Notes: generated by a model from the sequence alone, not told the origin. A stretch of DNA of 64,000 nt from Candidatus Endolissoclinum faulkneri L5 (GCF_000510265.1 NZ_CP006745.1:951654-1015653); one strand, 5' to 3'; numbered from the stretch's first letter, positions 1 through 10,910 are shown. Program-made: numbers and translations.

Positions 1-123
1 GAGATACACTGCAGTAAGTGTCGAGCTCATCTTGGACATTTATTCTCAGATGGCCCCCCGCCCACAGGGCTACGGTACTGTATAAACTCAACCAGTATAA
101 ATCTAAAAAAATCGAAAATATAA
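1..123 (+). CDS. msrB: Peptide methionine (R)-S-oxide reductase, C-terminal 40 residues
   Basis: The frame is open from base 1 to a TAA at 121-123, and the gene starts outside the window. MsrB reduces methionine-R-sulfoxide in proteins with thioredoxin as electron donor. The fragment has the second zinc CxxC (HCSKC at residues 3-7), the HLGHLF segment, the [11 protein letters not shown] segment and the catalytic cysteine in RYCINS, which are the standard last blocks of MsrB. The GC content is clearly higher than in the sequence that follows, and the end falls where MsrB proteins normally end. It is therefore probably an intact gene cut by the window edge. Identification rests on recognising the family motifs. 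Confidence 0.9.
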   Translation, partial: EIHCSKCRAHLGHLFSDGPPPTGLRYCINSTSINLKKSKI

Positions 124-1190
124 TACACAAATTGGCGCACAAATATGCTAATAATTTTATTATTAGTGAGTTGTCTATATGATAAATTTAAAATCTTATT
201 CTAAACTAGCCTTAGATTAACACATCAAATCTATTAATCGAGATGATTAATAGAAATTAGTAATATTTTTGCATTAAAATGAATTAAACTTAATCCTTGA
301 TTAATTTTTGCTTTTCCTTAAAAACACACTCTATTTGATTTAATATTTGTAAAAGATATTTTTTGATATATACAATACGCTTCGGCTATATTTTGAAAAG
401 AAATTATACAATTTTAATGGAACCTAATAAATCTTTTTATTTAAAAGTCCTAGACCTAATATAAGAGTTTAAAATAAACTGTGATTGAAATTATTATTTT
501 AAATGCAGTGCCTATTTTCTCATTTGTATAAAACACCAAGCAACTTAAGAAATATATAAATAAAAAATTTCTTATAATTTGCAATAACCGGATTATTTAG
601 ATAGTTTTTGATATTTCGCTTGAGTAAATAGGATTAATCAAAAGAACTTTATCTAAATAAAAGATTCAGATAGTTGTTTTTATGCTTAATTAAAGGCGCA
701 TGACTGCACTAAGTACCATAATGTACAAATAGTAAATACTAATTTATCTGTTACTAAAACAACCTAACAGTTATACAATTAGCCATAAGTGAATATCTAA
801 ATTCAATAGAGACAATTTGCTATAATCTTAAGTTATAAAAAATCTCTGATAAAACATTACAATAATTAACTTCGTTACGTAATGATATGCGAATGCACTT
901 AAGCTATTGCAAATCATAAAAAGTTAGTTAAATTATTCGTTAATTATTAATTAAAACTCGCTATTCGCGTAAATACCCTATCCAATAAAAGTATAGTTTT
1001 TGTAAAAGATTAAAGAAAATTAAGAAGAAAAATCTTAATTTATCTAGCTAAAAGAAGTATTAATGCCCATAATATCAATTATATCTAACGTACAAAAGTA
1101 TCTGAAAATTATTTTTTACTAATGAATACTTCCGTCGATTATTAAGATTATATGTTCATAAAATCAACTTCTAATACTGATTACTTCTTG

Positions 1191-1227
1191 TTTTAAGTAT
1201 TACTCGTTATATGAGTAATACTTAAAA
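1191..1227. repeat. Perfect inverted repeat, 15-bp arms
   Basis: The arms are 1191-1205 and 1213-1227 (TTTTAAGTATTACTC and its exact reverse complement) around a 7-base loop. The A/T ends give a terminator-like look on both strands, but no gene lies close on either side. Confidence 0.8.
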
Positions 1228-1452
1228 ATATGAATTTATGTGTAGAAGATAATACAATAGTCTAATAAACACAAGAGCTGAGCTAATAAATAATTGGCAT
1301 TATAAATTTATTAAGCCTAACCTTATTAACTACTAAAATTTTTGCCCTTTAGTTAAAGCACGCCATTAACACTCTAATATCAATAATCAAAAATATATCA
1401 ATGATTGACTGTATCAGATATTATAACAGGTCAAAGGCAATCAGAATAACAA

Positions 1453-1483
1453 ACAACTTATTATTAATACAATAATAAGTTGT
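1453..1483. repeat. Perfect inverted repeat, 13-bp arms
   Basis: The arms are 1453-1465 (ACAACTTATTATT) and 1471-1483 around the loop AATAC. There is no adjacent gene and no clear U-tract. Confidence 0.7.
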
Positions 1484-1698
1484 GAAACAAATATAAACAG
1501 CATTATACCAAATAATTTTGATTACTTAATTTGATTGAATACGATCATAGAATTTAGTTAATCTCATTAGTCTAATAAAAAAAAATAATTTTAAAATTTT
1601 AAATTAATTTAAACATAGAATAATCTTTATTTTAGGTTCGAATTATATACAGCTATTTAATAGCTCACTTCTCAAGTTCTATTCTAAATTAGAATATA

Positions 1699-1847
1699 TT
1701 TTTTGCACTGTAATTGCTTGGTGGAGAGGATAATCTAAAAAAAATACAACAATATTTAATCAATCCGATTAAATAAGACTTAATTTTACTTTAACAGCAA
1801 AACTATGCTTTATCTGCTTAGCGCCCAAGCCGTAACAGTGCAAAAAA
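1699..1847. repeat. 149-base element closed by 23-base complementary ends
   Basis: Positions 1699-1721 and 1825-1847 are complementary at 20 of 23 positions, including a perfect 13-bp outer stem TTTTTTGCACTGT. The inner part contains the GC-richer patches GGTGGAGAGG (from 1720) and GCGCCCAAGCC (1821-1831), which stand out from the surrounding AT-rich DNA. The shape could be a small structured RNA with a closing stem or the ends of a decayed element. It does not match a known RNA that I recognise. Confidence 0.45.
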
Positions 1848-1932
1848 AATAAAATAGCTTAAAACATTATTTTAATAAATAAGCAAGTATAAAATAGCTC
1901 AACATATTTTATACTATTTTTAAGAAAAAAAT

Positions 1933-1955
1933 CAAATGTAATTATATTACATTTG
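1933..1955. repeat. Short perfect inverted repeat, 10-bp arms
   Basis: CAAATGTAAT at 1933-1942 and its reverse complement at 1946-1955 flank a 3-base centre. There is no neighbouring gene, so the role is unknown. Confidence 0.6.
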
Positions 1956-3134
1956 GCTATAATTGCTTATAGCTCGCCTAATAAGGGATACTATCCATTT
2001 AGAAAAATAAATAAAAAGTACTTTATAATTGCTTCAAAAATTAAATATTAAAACTGATTGTTGGCTTCAAATAACAAATCAAAAATTTAAAGAGATTGGT
2101 AGGTTATTTGATCTCGTCAAGTTTAAGCAGATAAGATAAATAGTGATCTTCATTACGTATAATAACAGATCCTAAAGGAAATTATAAGTTTATTATATCA
2201 TTAAAGGGTTAAAATATAATGAATAATCATTTTCTATAACTCTACTCCTTTTTTCTAGCGAAAGATTTCATTCAAAATTATTGTTAGTCATGCAAATTAG
2301 CTATCGAATCAATACAAGCGAATAAGTTTATAATTTATGCATATTACGTAAATACAAATGCTAAAAACTAGCTTTAGTCTAGCAAAAGCAAAGCATTGAT
2401 TGATCCGTTAATATAATCTATTTTATAGAATAGTATATTTTAAATAACAACTGTAAAGAAAAAGATTAAGCTCAACATTATATTACTCAATTTTTATTTT
2501 ATATAAATTAATAATTTTATTCGTTTGATCTTTAGCTTAAAAGCTTTTACCTTTGCATTTTCTACTTCCTAGTTGTTTTACTAAGTACTTTTTAAACTAA
2601 AAACACCATATACTAATGAGCAATAGATAGTAGTTAAAAAAAATCACGCTTAGATAAAAGCATTATTTCAGCATAATATAATAACTTGTAGTAATTATGA
2701 ATTTAAATTCATAAAATTTTTTATAGCTAATGAATAACTTAATAATCCACCATTTATTTTTTTAAGTTTACTTTATCTATCGATAGATAGAACTTACTAA
2801 GTATAATATAAAATACTATATTAAATAATATGCGTTGATCGCATGTGCCTTATTCTATCTTTTATTAAAGTACATTAGAAATTTGAAAAACATCTATTAA
2901 GATTTGCATGAACAAGCTATATACAGCAGATTCTAATGCAATAGAAATTTTCTATTACATGGTTAAAATCCAATTAACTACTTTACTTGTTGCGTCTTAA
3001 ACCTTCAAAATAATATTTAAGCAAACAATTTTATCTATTTGTTTTTAGCTAAAATTCAGCTAAGTATCCATCTTCAATCGAAGTTAACAACAACTAGAAT
3101 ATGACAACTAGATAAATAACTTATTCTAAGGCAC

Positions 3135-4340
3135 TCAATGATACGAAACTGTATTCCAGGTGCCATTAATAATAATTTTTTCACTAAAGCTACCAAAGGA
3201 TTCGCCAGGAGCAATCAATTCCACAGCGGTACTGCCAACATAATCAATTTCAGCACCATCAGCAAGAATTTTTAGTGCTTTAGCCAACTCACCAGGATAA
3301 ATCTTCTCGCCCGGAGAGTTGGCAACCTTATTTATATGGTATTTGTATACATTGCTATCGGTAGTACCAGCGGACTGCATAGCAAGCAGCATAATTGCGC
3401 ATGCGTCATATGCTTCCCTAAAATAAGGATCGTTTCCATTAAATCCCTTCCTTTTAGCAAGCTCAACTAACATCTTCGAACCAAGGCTATCATTGCCCTG
3501 TACAATACCAATTGATCCGTCCATAGTTTTACCAAAAGTATTAGTCAAGGAATCACCAACCATACCATCTGGTAACATAAATTTTTCGAAAGCACCGGTA
3601 TCCATAGCAGCCTGGATTACTCTCTTGCCGCCCTGATCTAGATATCCTACTACAATTAATATATCCCCCCCAGCCGAAGCCATAGTAGCGACTTCAGCTG
3701 TATAATCTGCTTTCCCATCTTCATGAGCAACAACAACAGTAATTTTGCCACCATTCTTTTCAAAAGATGCCCGAATAGCTTCAGCAAGACCCTTCCCATA
3801 ATCATTATTTGTGTAAGTAAGAGCCGCAGACTTAATCCCCTTAGCAAATAAAATATCTCCAATAATTTCTCCTTGACGAGCATCAGACGGAGCAGTGCGA
3901 AAAAACAAACCGTCATCCTCAAGGAGGCTTAGTGCTGGGGATGTTGCGGATGGAGAAATCATAACAACGCCATGTGGTCTTACAACGTTATTAAGAACGG
4001 CCGTAGTTGCACCAGAGCAAGTAGTACCGATTATACCTGCTACTCCCTCTAATGTGATTAAACGATCAGCTGTAGCTGTAGCGGCTGCAGTATCTATGCA
4101 AGTAGTATCGCCTCTTACTGAGAGTATCTTCTTTCCGCCAAGAAATAAACCACTGTCAGAAATTTCTTCAATGGCCAATTCACCGCCCGACACTATCGGA
4201 ATAACTAAAGACTCGGTAGGGCCAGTAAATCCTTGAAGCATACCTATTTTGCAGTAATCTTGGATGGGGACAGCAGCTGACAAGAATACAGCAAACAACA
4301 ACAATAATAATAGTTTAGTAAATTGTAAAAATAATTTCAC
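3135..4340 (-). CDS. Branched-chain amino-acid-type ABC transporter substrate-binding protein
   Basis: This is a periplasmic type 1 binding protein of the LivJ/LivK family, 401 residues and full length. Residues 1-23 form a typical signal peptide with a poly-leucine core and LSAA near the cleavage site. The mature part starts with the family pattern IGMLQGFTGP and has the segment TADRLITLEGVAGIIGTTCS, usual for ligand binding lobe 1. The start codon is GTG with no clear Shine-Dalgarno sequence. It stands alone: no LivH/M permease or LivG/F ATPase is near, with 3.0 kb of non-coding DNA on one side and 1.9 kb on the other. The ligand cannot be inferred; amino acids, amides and urea are all possible in this family. 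Confidence 0.88.
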   Translation of the reverse strand: MKLFLQFTKLLLLLLFAVFLSAAVPIQDYCKIGMLQGFTGPTESLVIPIVSGGELAIEEISDSGLFLGGKKILSVRGDTTCIDTAAATATADRLITLEGVAGIIGTTCSGATTAVLNNVVRPHGVVMISPSATSPALSLLEDDGLFFRTAPSDARQGEIIGDILFAKGIKSAALTYTNNDYGKGLAEAIRASFEKNGGKITVVVAHEDGKADYTAEVATMASAGGDILIVVGYLDQGGKRVIQAAMDTGAFEKFMLPDGMVGDSLTNTFGKTMDGSIGIVQGNDSLGSKMLVELAKRKGFNGNDPYFREAYDACAIMLLAMQSAGTTDSNVYKYHINKVANSPGEKIYPGELAKALKILADGAEIDYVGSTAVELIAPGESFGSFSEKIIINGTWNTVSYH

Positions 4341-6255
4341 TTTAAAAAAAATCTTTAACTCATCTGAGATGAATGAGTAGAATTGCGTTTTTATGCAACT
4401 TGTGAATTGTGATGATAATATAATTATATTACAAAAGTATATAATTTTTTACAAAGGTATATAATTTTGCGTAACTTTAATTACAGCATTGTAAGAATAA
4501 AATTATACAAATGTACTTAAGAAGGCTAGAGGCAATACTACTATACATAGTTAGATTTATAACACATCTCTAAAAATAATCAATCACACAAGCTAATAAT
4601 AGCTAACATTTTCCTCAGTCTATAGTTACTATCATCATTGATGAATGATGAACCACAACGCAAAAACGTTAAGATGTTTTATTAATTTTCACCTCTCTCG
4701 CTTCCGGCGATCGCAAAAATTATTAGATATATTATGGTTATACATCAACACAAAAACTGCATCAAACATGTTGAATCAGTCTCTAATATGTCAATAACAA
4801 TGTTCCAATTAATCCGCATTAAATAAGTAAAAATTAAGACTTCAGCATGACCAATTAAAAAACAGAATTAGCAAGCGCATTTCATCGCTGCTTGCAATTA
4901 TTGCTAGTATCATTAAATCCATTAACTAGCTGATAAATTTAATGTTAAATGCATTCTGCATTTTATATCAGTAAGCAGATCCATTAATAGAATAAATTTA
5001 TCACAATACCATACCTACATAATCTAAAAAGAACTATAGACAGAAATTTATAAAAATAACATTTTGTTAGTTATCCCTTGTAATTTTAAAAACTAAACTG
5101 CTTTCTGTCATAGCAATTAAAATATTTCATTAATCATTACTTGTAATACAATAATTATCCAAAGACTAATTTGAGTGGGATAGATTAACTAATTTAAAAT
5201 ATTAATAAATTTTCTCAAACAAAAATCATTAAAAATAAATTATTCATTAAACTAGCTAATGTCTAGCTCTTATCATTTTAATAGTTAATTAAAAACAAAC
5301 AACTAGTATAAAATTAACTATTCAGTACAATAAGATCAAAAATGACCTATAATTAATACTTAAACAAATTATTTAATTACGAACATAAGAGATACAATTA
5401 AAAGATTGTATAATCAAATGCAACAAGCTAAGTTAACAATAATAATCTCTCCTATTATCAATTTCCTAGCCTAGGATTAACTCCGTAAGCAAGTATGAAA
5501 TTATTTTGCGTAGTAATAAATAATCTAACTTATTAGGGAGCCGTAAAAATCTATCCAATATAGTTTAGATTTAATAATCTATACTGTAGCAGTTATTCAA
5601 TTTACTTAGTCATGATATATAAAAACCATCATCCTGTTGACTTACCTGGAATAGGTAAAAATTAAACCTATAATGCTAACCAAGCGACACTTGATTACCT
5701 CTATACAAAATTAAAATAATAAAAAACAAAATTATACAATTACATCTTTATATAAAATTTATCTTAAACTTTAATTTAAAAACATGCAATATGTATGATT
5801 TGCTAAATTAAAGTTTAAATCTATCAAATAGATATACATACTTTTCATCAAAATGCATTGTCACACGTTTAGTCACTCAAGTGAGTTATAAAATAGATGA
5901 AAAGTTAAGTAAATACTTCATCAAAGGAGTAATTTTTTTTACTGCTATAAGCAAAGGCTAGCTTTGAATTAATGTTTTGTTTTAGCTAGATGCAAATAAA
6001 GGGAAAATTTATAATTTTATTAGTTAAGATCCAAGATAGAATAATTTATAATTAAAATATAATAAACTTCTTATTCGCATATGGATCAATAATCTTTTAA
6101 ATAAAAAAATTTAGGAAAGCATTGATAAATTTGCCTTTATATTAAAGTATTACAACTTTAGCGTTATATTCATTTAGCTCATTGATATAAAATTCAAATT
6201 AAAAATTGGCTATTTCTCTAGTTTAGTTATTTTTAGATGAGGGTAAAAACTGGTA
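4341..6255. other. 1.9-kb gene-free AT-rich stretch
   Basis: It lies between the divergent binding-protein gene and metA. Near 4430-4470 there is an imperfect tandem pair of a roughly 20-base unit (TTACAAAAGTATATAATTTT and a near copy). Inverted repeats occur at 5764-5818 and 5840-5905. No coding remnant or RNA gene is recognised. Confidence 0.65.
5764..5818. repeat. Perfect inverted repeat, 15-bp arms, 25-base loop
   Basis: TTAAACTTTAATTTA at 5764-5778 is exactly complementary to 5804-5818. A second inverted pair follows directly: ACTTTTCATC at 5840-5849 with GATGAAAAGT at 5896-5905, with ACTC/GAGT nested inside. Function is unknown. Confidence 0.65.
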
Positions 6256-7170
6256 ATGCCTATCAAGATTTCACGCAACCTACCCGCTCGAACTCAGCTA
6301 GAAGCAGAAGGAGTCATAGTGATCGACGAATCTACTGCAGTTCGTCAGAGTCTACGACCAATTAAAATTGGTTTGTTAAATCTGATGCCAAATAAAATTC
6401 GCACAGAGACTCAGTTTGCTCGTCTTTTAGGAGCAACGCCACTTCAAGTTAATCTCACTTTAGTGAAAATCACGAATCACATCTCCCGTAACACTTCAAA
6501 CAAGCACATCGTCTCCTTTTATCGAAACTGGGAGGATATTCGAAACCAGCAATTCGACGGATTTATTATTACTGGAGCACCGATAGAAAGGCTAAAGTAT
6601 GAGGAAGTTACTTACTGGGAGGAAATGTGTCACATTTTTGACTGGACTCAAACTAATGTGCATGGATGCATTAACATATGCTGGGGAGCACAAGCAGCTC
6701 TTTACCATTTTTACAGGATGCAAAAATACGATTTATCGAAAAAAGCTTTTGGTGTATTCCGTAATTACGCATTAGATCAAACCTCGCAGTATTTGCTTGG
6801 TTTTCCAGATAATTTTGTTATTCCAACTTCCCGTTGGACGGAAGTTCGAGCTGAGGATATCCCAGTCAACAGCGGAATAAAAACCTTAATGGTCTCGAAA
6901 GATACTGGCCTATGCTTACTAGACGACCCGCAACATAAATCACTGCACATGTTTAATCATATTGAATATGATTTGTTTTCTTTAAGTGAGGAGTATTTTC
7001 GCGATTTGGAGCGAGGCGAATCTACAGAAATGCCTCACGATTACTTCCCTAATAATGATACATCCCTACCCCCCAAAAATCGATGGCATAATGAAGCTAA
7101 GTTATTGTTTTGCAACTGGCTTAATGATATTTACCAAACTACACCGTTTGACCTTAAAGAAGGTGAATAG
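6256..7170 (+). CDS. metA: Homoserine O-acyltransferase (MetA family)
   Basis: The protein acylates the hydroxyl of homoserine, the first committed step of methionine synthesis, in the cytoplasm. The 304 residues match the family length. The GLLNLMPNKIRTETQ segment (39-53), catalytic Cys142 (NICWGAQAA) and the HIE pair His235/Glu237 are all present. Residue 111 is glutamate (TGAPIERL). In published work on this family, Glu at 111 favours acetyl-CoA and Gly favours succinyl-CoA, so this enzyme may make O-acetylhomoserine despite the usual succinyltransferase name. GATGAGGG at 6236-6243 is a plausible ribosome binding site. The next-step enzyme, metZ, is far away at 35.2 kb. Confidence 0.95.
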   Translation: MPIKISRNLPARTQLEAEGVIVIDESTAVRQSLRPIKIGLLNLMPNKIRTETQFARLLGATPLQVNLTLVKITNHISRNTSNKHIVSFYRNWEDIRNQQFDGFIITGAPIERLKYEEVTYWEEMCHIFDWTQTNVHGCINICWGAQAALYHFYRMQKYDLSKKAFGVFRNYALDQTSQYLLGFPDNFVIPTSRWTEVRAEDIPVNSGIKTLMVSKDTGLCLLDDPQHKSLHMFNHIEYDLFSLSEEYFRDLERGESTEMPHDYFPNNDTSLPPKNRWHNEAKLLFCNWLNDIYQTTPFDLKEGE

Positions 7171-7961
7171 TTTGGTTCGATCGCATAGTACTTCGTTTAA
7201 TAAAATGCTAAGAAAAATCCTCAATCGGGGGATTGACGGATTATTACCATATTCGCTCAAAGCAAGTTTTCATCACTATCAGGAAAACGTTGTCTTTGCA
7301 TTTTTGCTCACAAATTATATTATCAAATAACCCTTTATACAATCGAAGTCAAATAATCATGTCGATCCACTAATCTCGAAGATACTAAAAAAATTATGTT
7401 ATGTATATAGTAACGTTCCATTAATGTTGATGCAGGATTATTACACCATTATCTCATAAACAAGTAAATAACACCACAACTAAACATCCCAAGTATATTG
7501 TAAAGCCTAATATTAAAAAAAAGCAAGCGACATTTAACAATAAAAGCAAAATAAGTTTTTGCAAAAAAAATACTATTTAATGATTAAAAAAAACTATAAC
7601 AGCCTCCAAAAGTTTAATTGTTAAACTTAACAACAATCTTTTAGATACATTAGCGCTTAGTAAAGAACAAAATAAAAACTCACTTTGAGTGATAAGATCT
7701 TCGTCTAGTGCATTACAGTAAAGATTACTTTTCTACAAAAAGAAATACTTTGTATGCATAATTTTACTAGAATAACATAGATTATTAATTTGTAATTAAA
7801 AACTAAGAAAACGCGTAATATCAATGCATAAGAATAGATTATTAAGTAATGCTAGAACGATTATTTTAAAATTTTAGTTAAAAACAGCCAAAATCAGCGA
7901 CGTAAGATTGTAGCAGATACTATTAATAAAATAATGCATAAATTAGCGAACTTAGCTTTTT

Positions 7962-8014
7962 CAGTAGTATGTTATGCTTTCTTCCCAAAGAGAAGAAAGC
8001 ATAACATACTACTG
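7962..8014. repeat. Long perfect inverted repeat, 23-bp arms
   Basis: The arms 7962-7984 and 7992-8014 are exactly complementary around a 7-base loop (CCAAAGA). The arms have more G/C than the surroundings. The nearest upstream gene end (metA, 7170) is about 790 bases away and no U-tract follows, so it is not an ordinary terminator of metA. Confidence 0.93.
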
Positions 8015-8429
8015 TTTATGCAAAGAATGTAAAGATAAATTGGTGCAATAGGCACAAAAACTAAGCAACGTGAGTAAATCTCTCCAAAAAATTTCAGATT
8101 GAGCTAAATTTAATACATTTAGCAGGTGCAGGGTTATTACCTAGTTTATTCATAATTTTTCTTTCTGCAATCAGCAGAATACATTTTATTACAAATTACT
8201 TAGCTTTATGATAAATTAAAATTATACAAAAACGTAAATCGATTAGCAATTATTAATAAATATTGTTCTACTTTAAAAGTAATACACAATCAAATAACGA
8301 GCATTATATACTATACTTAAGTACTCTATAAGTTATATCGTATGTGTTACCAGAGATACTCTTAATTATCATATGACTAAAAATATGACCACTAAAGTAG
8401 TTTGGGGCAAATCTACTCCGTAGTCTAAG

Positions 8430-8468
8430 ATAATTAATAACCTTCTTGAAGAGAAAGTTATTAATTAT
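8430..8468. repeat. Perfect inverted repeat, 12-bp arms
   Basis: ATAATTAATAAC at 8430-8441 pairs exactly with 8457-8468. The 15-base loop itself contains CTTC/GAAG. There is no U-tract, and the role is unknown. Confidence 0.6.
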
Positions 8469-8884
8469 GCTTCGATAACTTGTATTGTATTAATTCGTAA
8501 AATAATTCTGTTATTCCTTAGTTCTTGAGGAATTTTAAATCATAAAACCAATAATCGAGAGTCACATTATATAATTTTATAAAAGCTATTGCGCAAAAAT
8601 CCTGGAATGGGTTATCAAAATAAATATTAAGCATTTACCTAAAGTTTTTGCAGTAAAACTTGCTAGGATCTATAATGTCACAACCTTTGTAATGCAATTT
8701 ATTTAAAAAATCTAAAATCAGATCGAGGAAAAATCAACTTACAAAATGTATTTTATACACATTGATTAGATTGGTTCTATAGCCCACAGTGTAATGAAGA
8801 AGTATCCAGCTATTTTGCTAAAAAATTTTAATTTTATATGTATACAAAAAAATAATGGAACAACAGCATAAAGGATAGTTAATC

Positions 8885-9889
8885 GTGAATATGGAATGTG
8901 TTGTTGTCGAAGTTGATACTGCTGCATTGGCAACACTACAAACCGATCGTATCGATAGCTGGCTTACTATGGCTTGCAAGCAGCTAAAAAATTTACCTAC
9001 ACAATTATCTCGCTCCCAGCTAAAGTCTTTGATTAAGCAAGGTAAAGTTAGTGACGGAGTAAAAACAATAACCAGTCCATCATCTCGAGTTAAACCAGGC
9101 GCAAAGTATAGAATTTTTTTAAAACCCCTACCGGAAATCTATCATCCCAAAGCTCAGAATCTACCTTTGAACATCTTATTTGAAGATTCAGAGCTAATAG
9201 TTATAGACAAACCTGCTGGTATGTCTATGCACCCAGCCCCTGGGTCGTTAAACAACACCCTAGTAAACGCACTGATCTATCATTATGGAGATCATTTATC
9301 AAGTATAAATGGGGTACACCGTCCAGGAATTGTACATCGAATAGACAAAGACACATCGGGTCTAGTGGTAATAGCTAAAACAGATACGGCACATGCCGCT
9401 TTGGCTACTTGCTTTGCTGCCCATGATATAAAACGAGTATATCAAGCTATTTGTTTCGGGAATCCAATTCCACTAAATGGCACTGTTAATTTGCCTATAG
9501 GACGCGATTCTAAAAATCGTAAGCGTATGGCTGTGGTTGATCGATACAGTGGACGTTATGCTATTACTCATTATCAGTCGTTAAAACGAATGAATGGTGG
9601 TAGTTTACTAGAATGCCAACTAAAAACAGGAAGAACTCACCAGATCCGAGTTCATTTAAGCCATATAGGGCATCCGCTAATTGGTGATCAACTTTATGGT
9701 CGATACCATAAAGTTGAAATATTAGGTAGATCATCTACTGCACACAACATAGCTCGGCATCTTTCACGTCAAGCTCTGCATGCAACTATACTAGGGTTTA
9801 ATCATCCAGCAACTGGCGAGTCATTAACTTTTAAAAGTCAGCTTCCAGAGGACTTAACGAGACTTCTACAGGTACTGGAGACAACTTAA
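8885..9889 (+). CDS. RluA-family rRNA pseudouridine synthase (RluC/RluD-like)
   Basis: It isomerises uridines in 23S rRNA to pseudouridine. An S4-like RNA-binding domain covers about residues 15-75 (DRIDSWL, then SRSQLKSLIKQGKV), followed by the synthase domain with HRIDKDTSGLVVIAKT carrying the catalytic aspartate, and a LKTGRTHQIRVH motif near the C-terminus. Length (334) is normal for RluC/RluD. The GTG start at 8885 is chosen because AAGGAT at 8871-8876 is correctly spaced for it, whereas the ATG at 8891 is further away. rpoH follows 133 bases downstream on the same strand, a neighbour pair common in Rhizobiales. Whether it is the RluC or RluD orthologue cannot be told from motifs alone. 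Confidence 0.93.
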   Translation: MNMECVVVEVDTAALATLQTDRIDSWLTMACKQLKNLPTQLSRSQLKSLIKQGKVSDGVKTITSPSSRVKPGAKYRIFLKPLPEIYHPKAQNLPLNILFEDSELIVIDKPAGMSMHPAPGSLNNTLVNALIYHYGDHLSSINGVHRPGIVHRIDKDTSGLVVIAKTDTAHAALATCFAAHDIKRVYQAICFGNPIPLNGTVNLPIGRDSKNRKRMAVVDRYSGRYAITHYQSLKRMNGGSLLECQLKTGRTHQIRVHLSHIGHPLIGDQLYGRYHKVEILGRSSTAHNIARHLSRQALHATILGFNHPATGESLTFKSQLPEDLTRLLQVLETT

Positions 9890-10022
9890 ATATACAATCA
9901 AATCCCCATTGAATACGCTAAAATCTAAGAATAGACTAATATGATATACTAAAATGACACTTTATCTATCTGCGTATTAAGCTATGCGGCACTATAAAAA
10001 GTTGTAATCGAAAGGAAATCGC

Positions 10023-10910
10023 ATGAAATCAAACGGCAACACATTACCCACGATTAATACAGAAGGTAATCTATCACGATATCTACAAGAGATACGTAAT
10101 TTTCCAATGCTAGAACCGGAGGAAGAGTACATTTTAGCTAAAAACTGGAGAGAGCAAGGAGATACAGATTCAGCTCATAAGTTAGTAACTAGTCACCTCC
10201 GTCTTGTTGCCAAAATTGCTATGGGTTACCGTGGCTATGGACTCCCTGTTGCAGAATTAATTTCAGAAGGTAATGTTGGCATGATGCAAGCGGTAAAGCG
10301 CTTTGATCCAGAGCGAGGATTTCGTTTAGCTACTTATGCAATGTGGTGGATAAGAGCATCTATTCAGGAATACATTTTGCATTCCTGGTCGCTTGTTAAA
10401 ATGGGCACCACAGCAGCTCAAAAAAAGCTTTTTTTCAATTTGCGTAAGCTTAAAGGACAAATGCAAGCTATTGAAGACCGTGATCTGCCACCAGAAAAGG
10501 TTACAGCAATAGCCAAGCGCCTCGATGTTGCAGAGGCAGATGTAATATCTATGAATCGTCGCCTAACGAGCCCAGATCATTCATTAAATGCTCCACTAAG
10601 AATTGATGGAGAAGGTGAATGGTTAGAATGGCTTGTTGATGACGAGCAAATCAACCAGGAAACTCGCTTAGCTGAGGATGAAGATTTAAATAAACGCTTA
10701 TTACTTCTCAACAAAGCAATGGATAGTTTAAAAGATCGTGAGCGACACATATTGACAGAACGTCGCCTAAGAGATAATCCTACTACACTAGAGGATCTAA
10801 GTCAAGAATATAGCATTAGCCGTGAACGAGTACGTCAAATAGAGGTAAGAGCCTTTGAGAAATTACAAAAGTTAATCAGAAATGCAGCAATGGATCAAAA
10901 AATTCCGTAA
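10023..10910 (+). CDS. rpoH: RNA polymerase heat-shock sigma factor (sigma-32)
   Basis: It directs RNA polymerase to heat-shock promoters. The 295 residues have sigma70 region 2 (LRLVAKIAMGYRGYGLP, then FRLATYAMWWIRASIQEYIL), the RpoH-specific segment SLVKMGTTAAQKKLFFNLRK after region 2, and region 4 with the helix-turn-helix ending in YSISRERVRQIEVRAFEKL. AAAGGAA just upstream at about 10012-10018 is a good ribosome binding site for the ATG. It is the only sigma factor in the window and is apparently intact. A terminator-like hairpin lies about 280 bases downstream. Confidence 0.97.
   Translation: MKSNGNTLPTINTEGNLSRYLQEIRNFPMLEPEEEYILAKNWREQGDTDSAHKLVTSHLRLVAKIAMGYRGYGLPVAELISEGNVGMMQAVKRFDPERGFRLATYAMWWIRASIQEYILHSWSLVKMGTTAAQKKLFFNLRKLKGQMQAIEDRDLPPEKVTAIAKRLDVAEADVISMNRRLTSPDHSLNAPLRIDGEGEWLEWLVDDEQINQETRLAEDEDLNKRLLLLNKAMDSLKDRERHILTERRLRDNPTTLEDLSQEYSISRERVRQIEVRAFEKLQKLIRNAAMDQKIP

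Larger units (their letters stand above)
124..3134. other. 3.0-kb gene-free AT-rich stretch
   Basis: No frame longer than about 60 codons and no tRNA-like sequence is visible. It holds inverted repeats at 1191-1227, 1453-1483 and 1933-1955, a small palindrome at 2697-2714 and a 149-base element with pairing ends at 1699-1847, each noted separately. It is probably decayed former coding sequence, but I recognise no gene remnant. Confidence 0.7.
7171..8884. other. 1.7-kb gene-free stretch with hairpins
   Basis: It lies between metA and the pseudouridine synthase gene. The short frame downstream of metA carries no recognisable domain. Inverted repeats are at 7610-7628, 7962-8014 (23-bp arms) and 8430-8468. 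No RNA gene is recognised. Confidence 0.65.

Noticed and set aside
6986-7330. Frame overlapping the end of metA and extending past it
   Set aside because: It starts inside metA in another frame, and the part beyond metA has no features.
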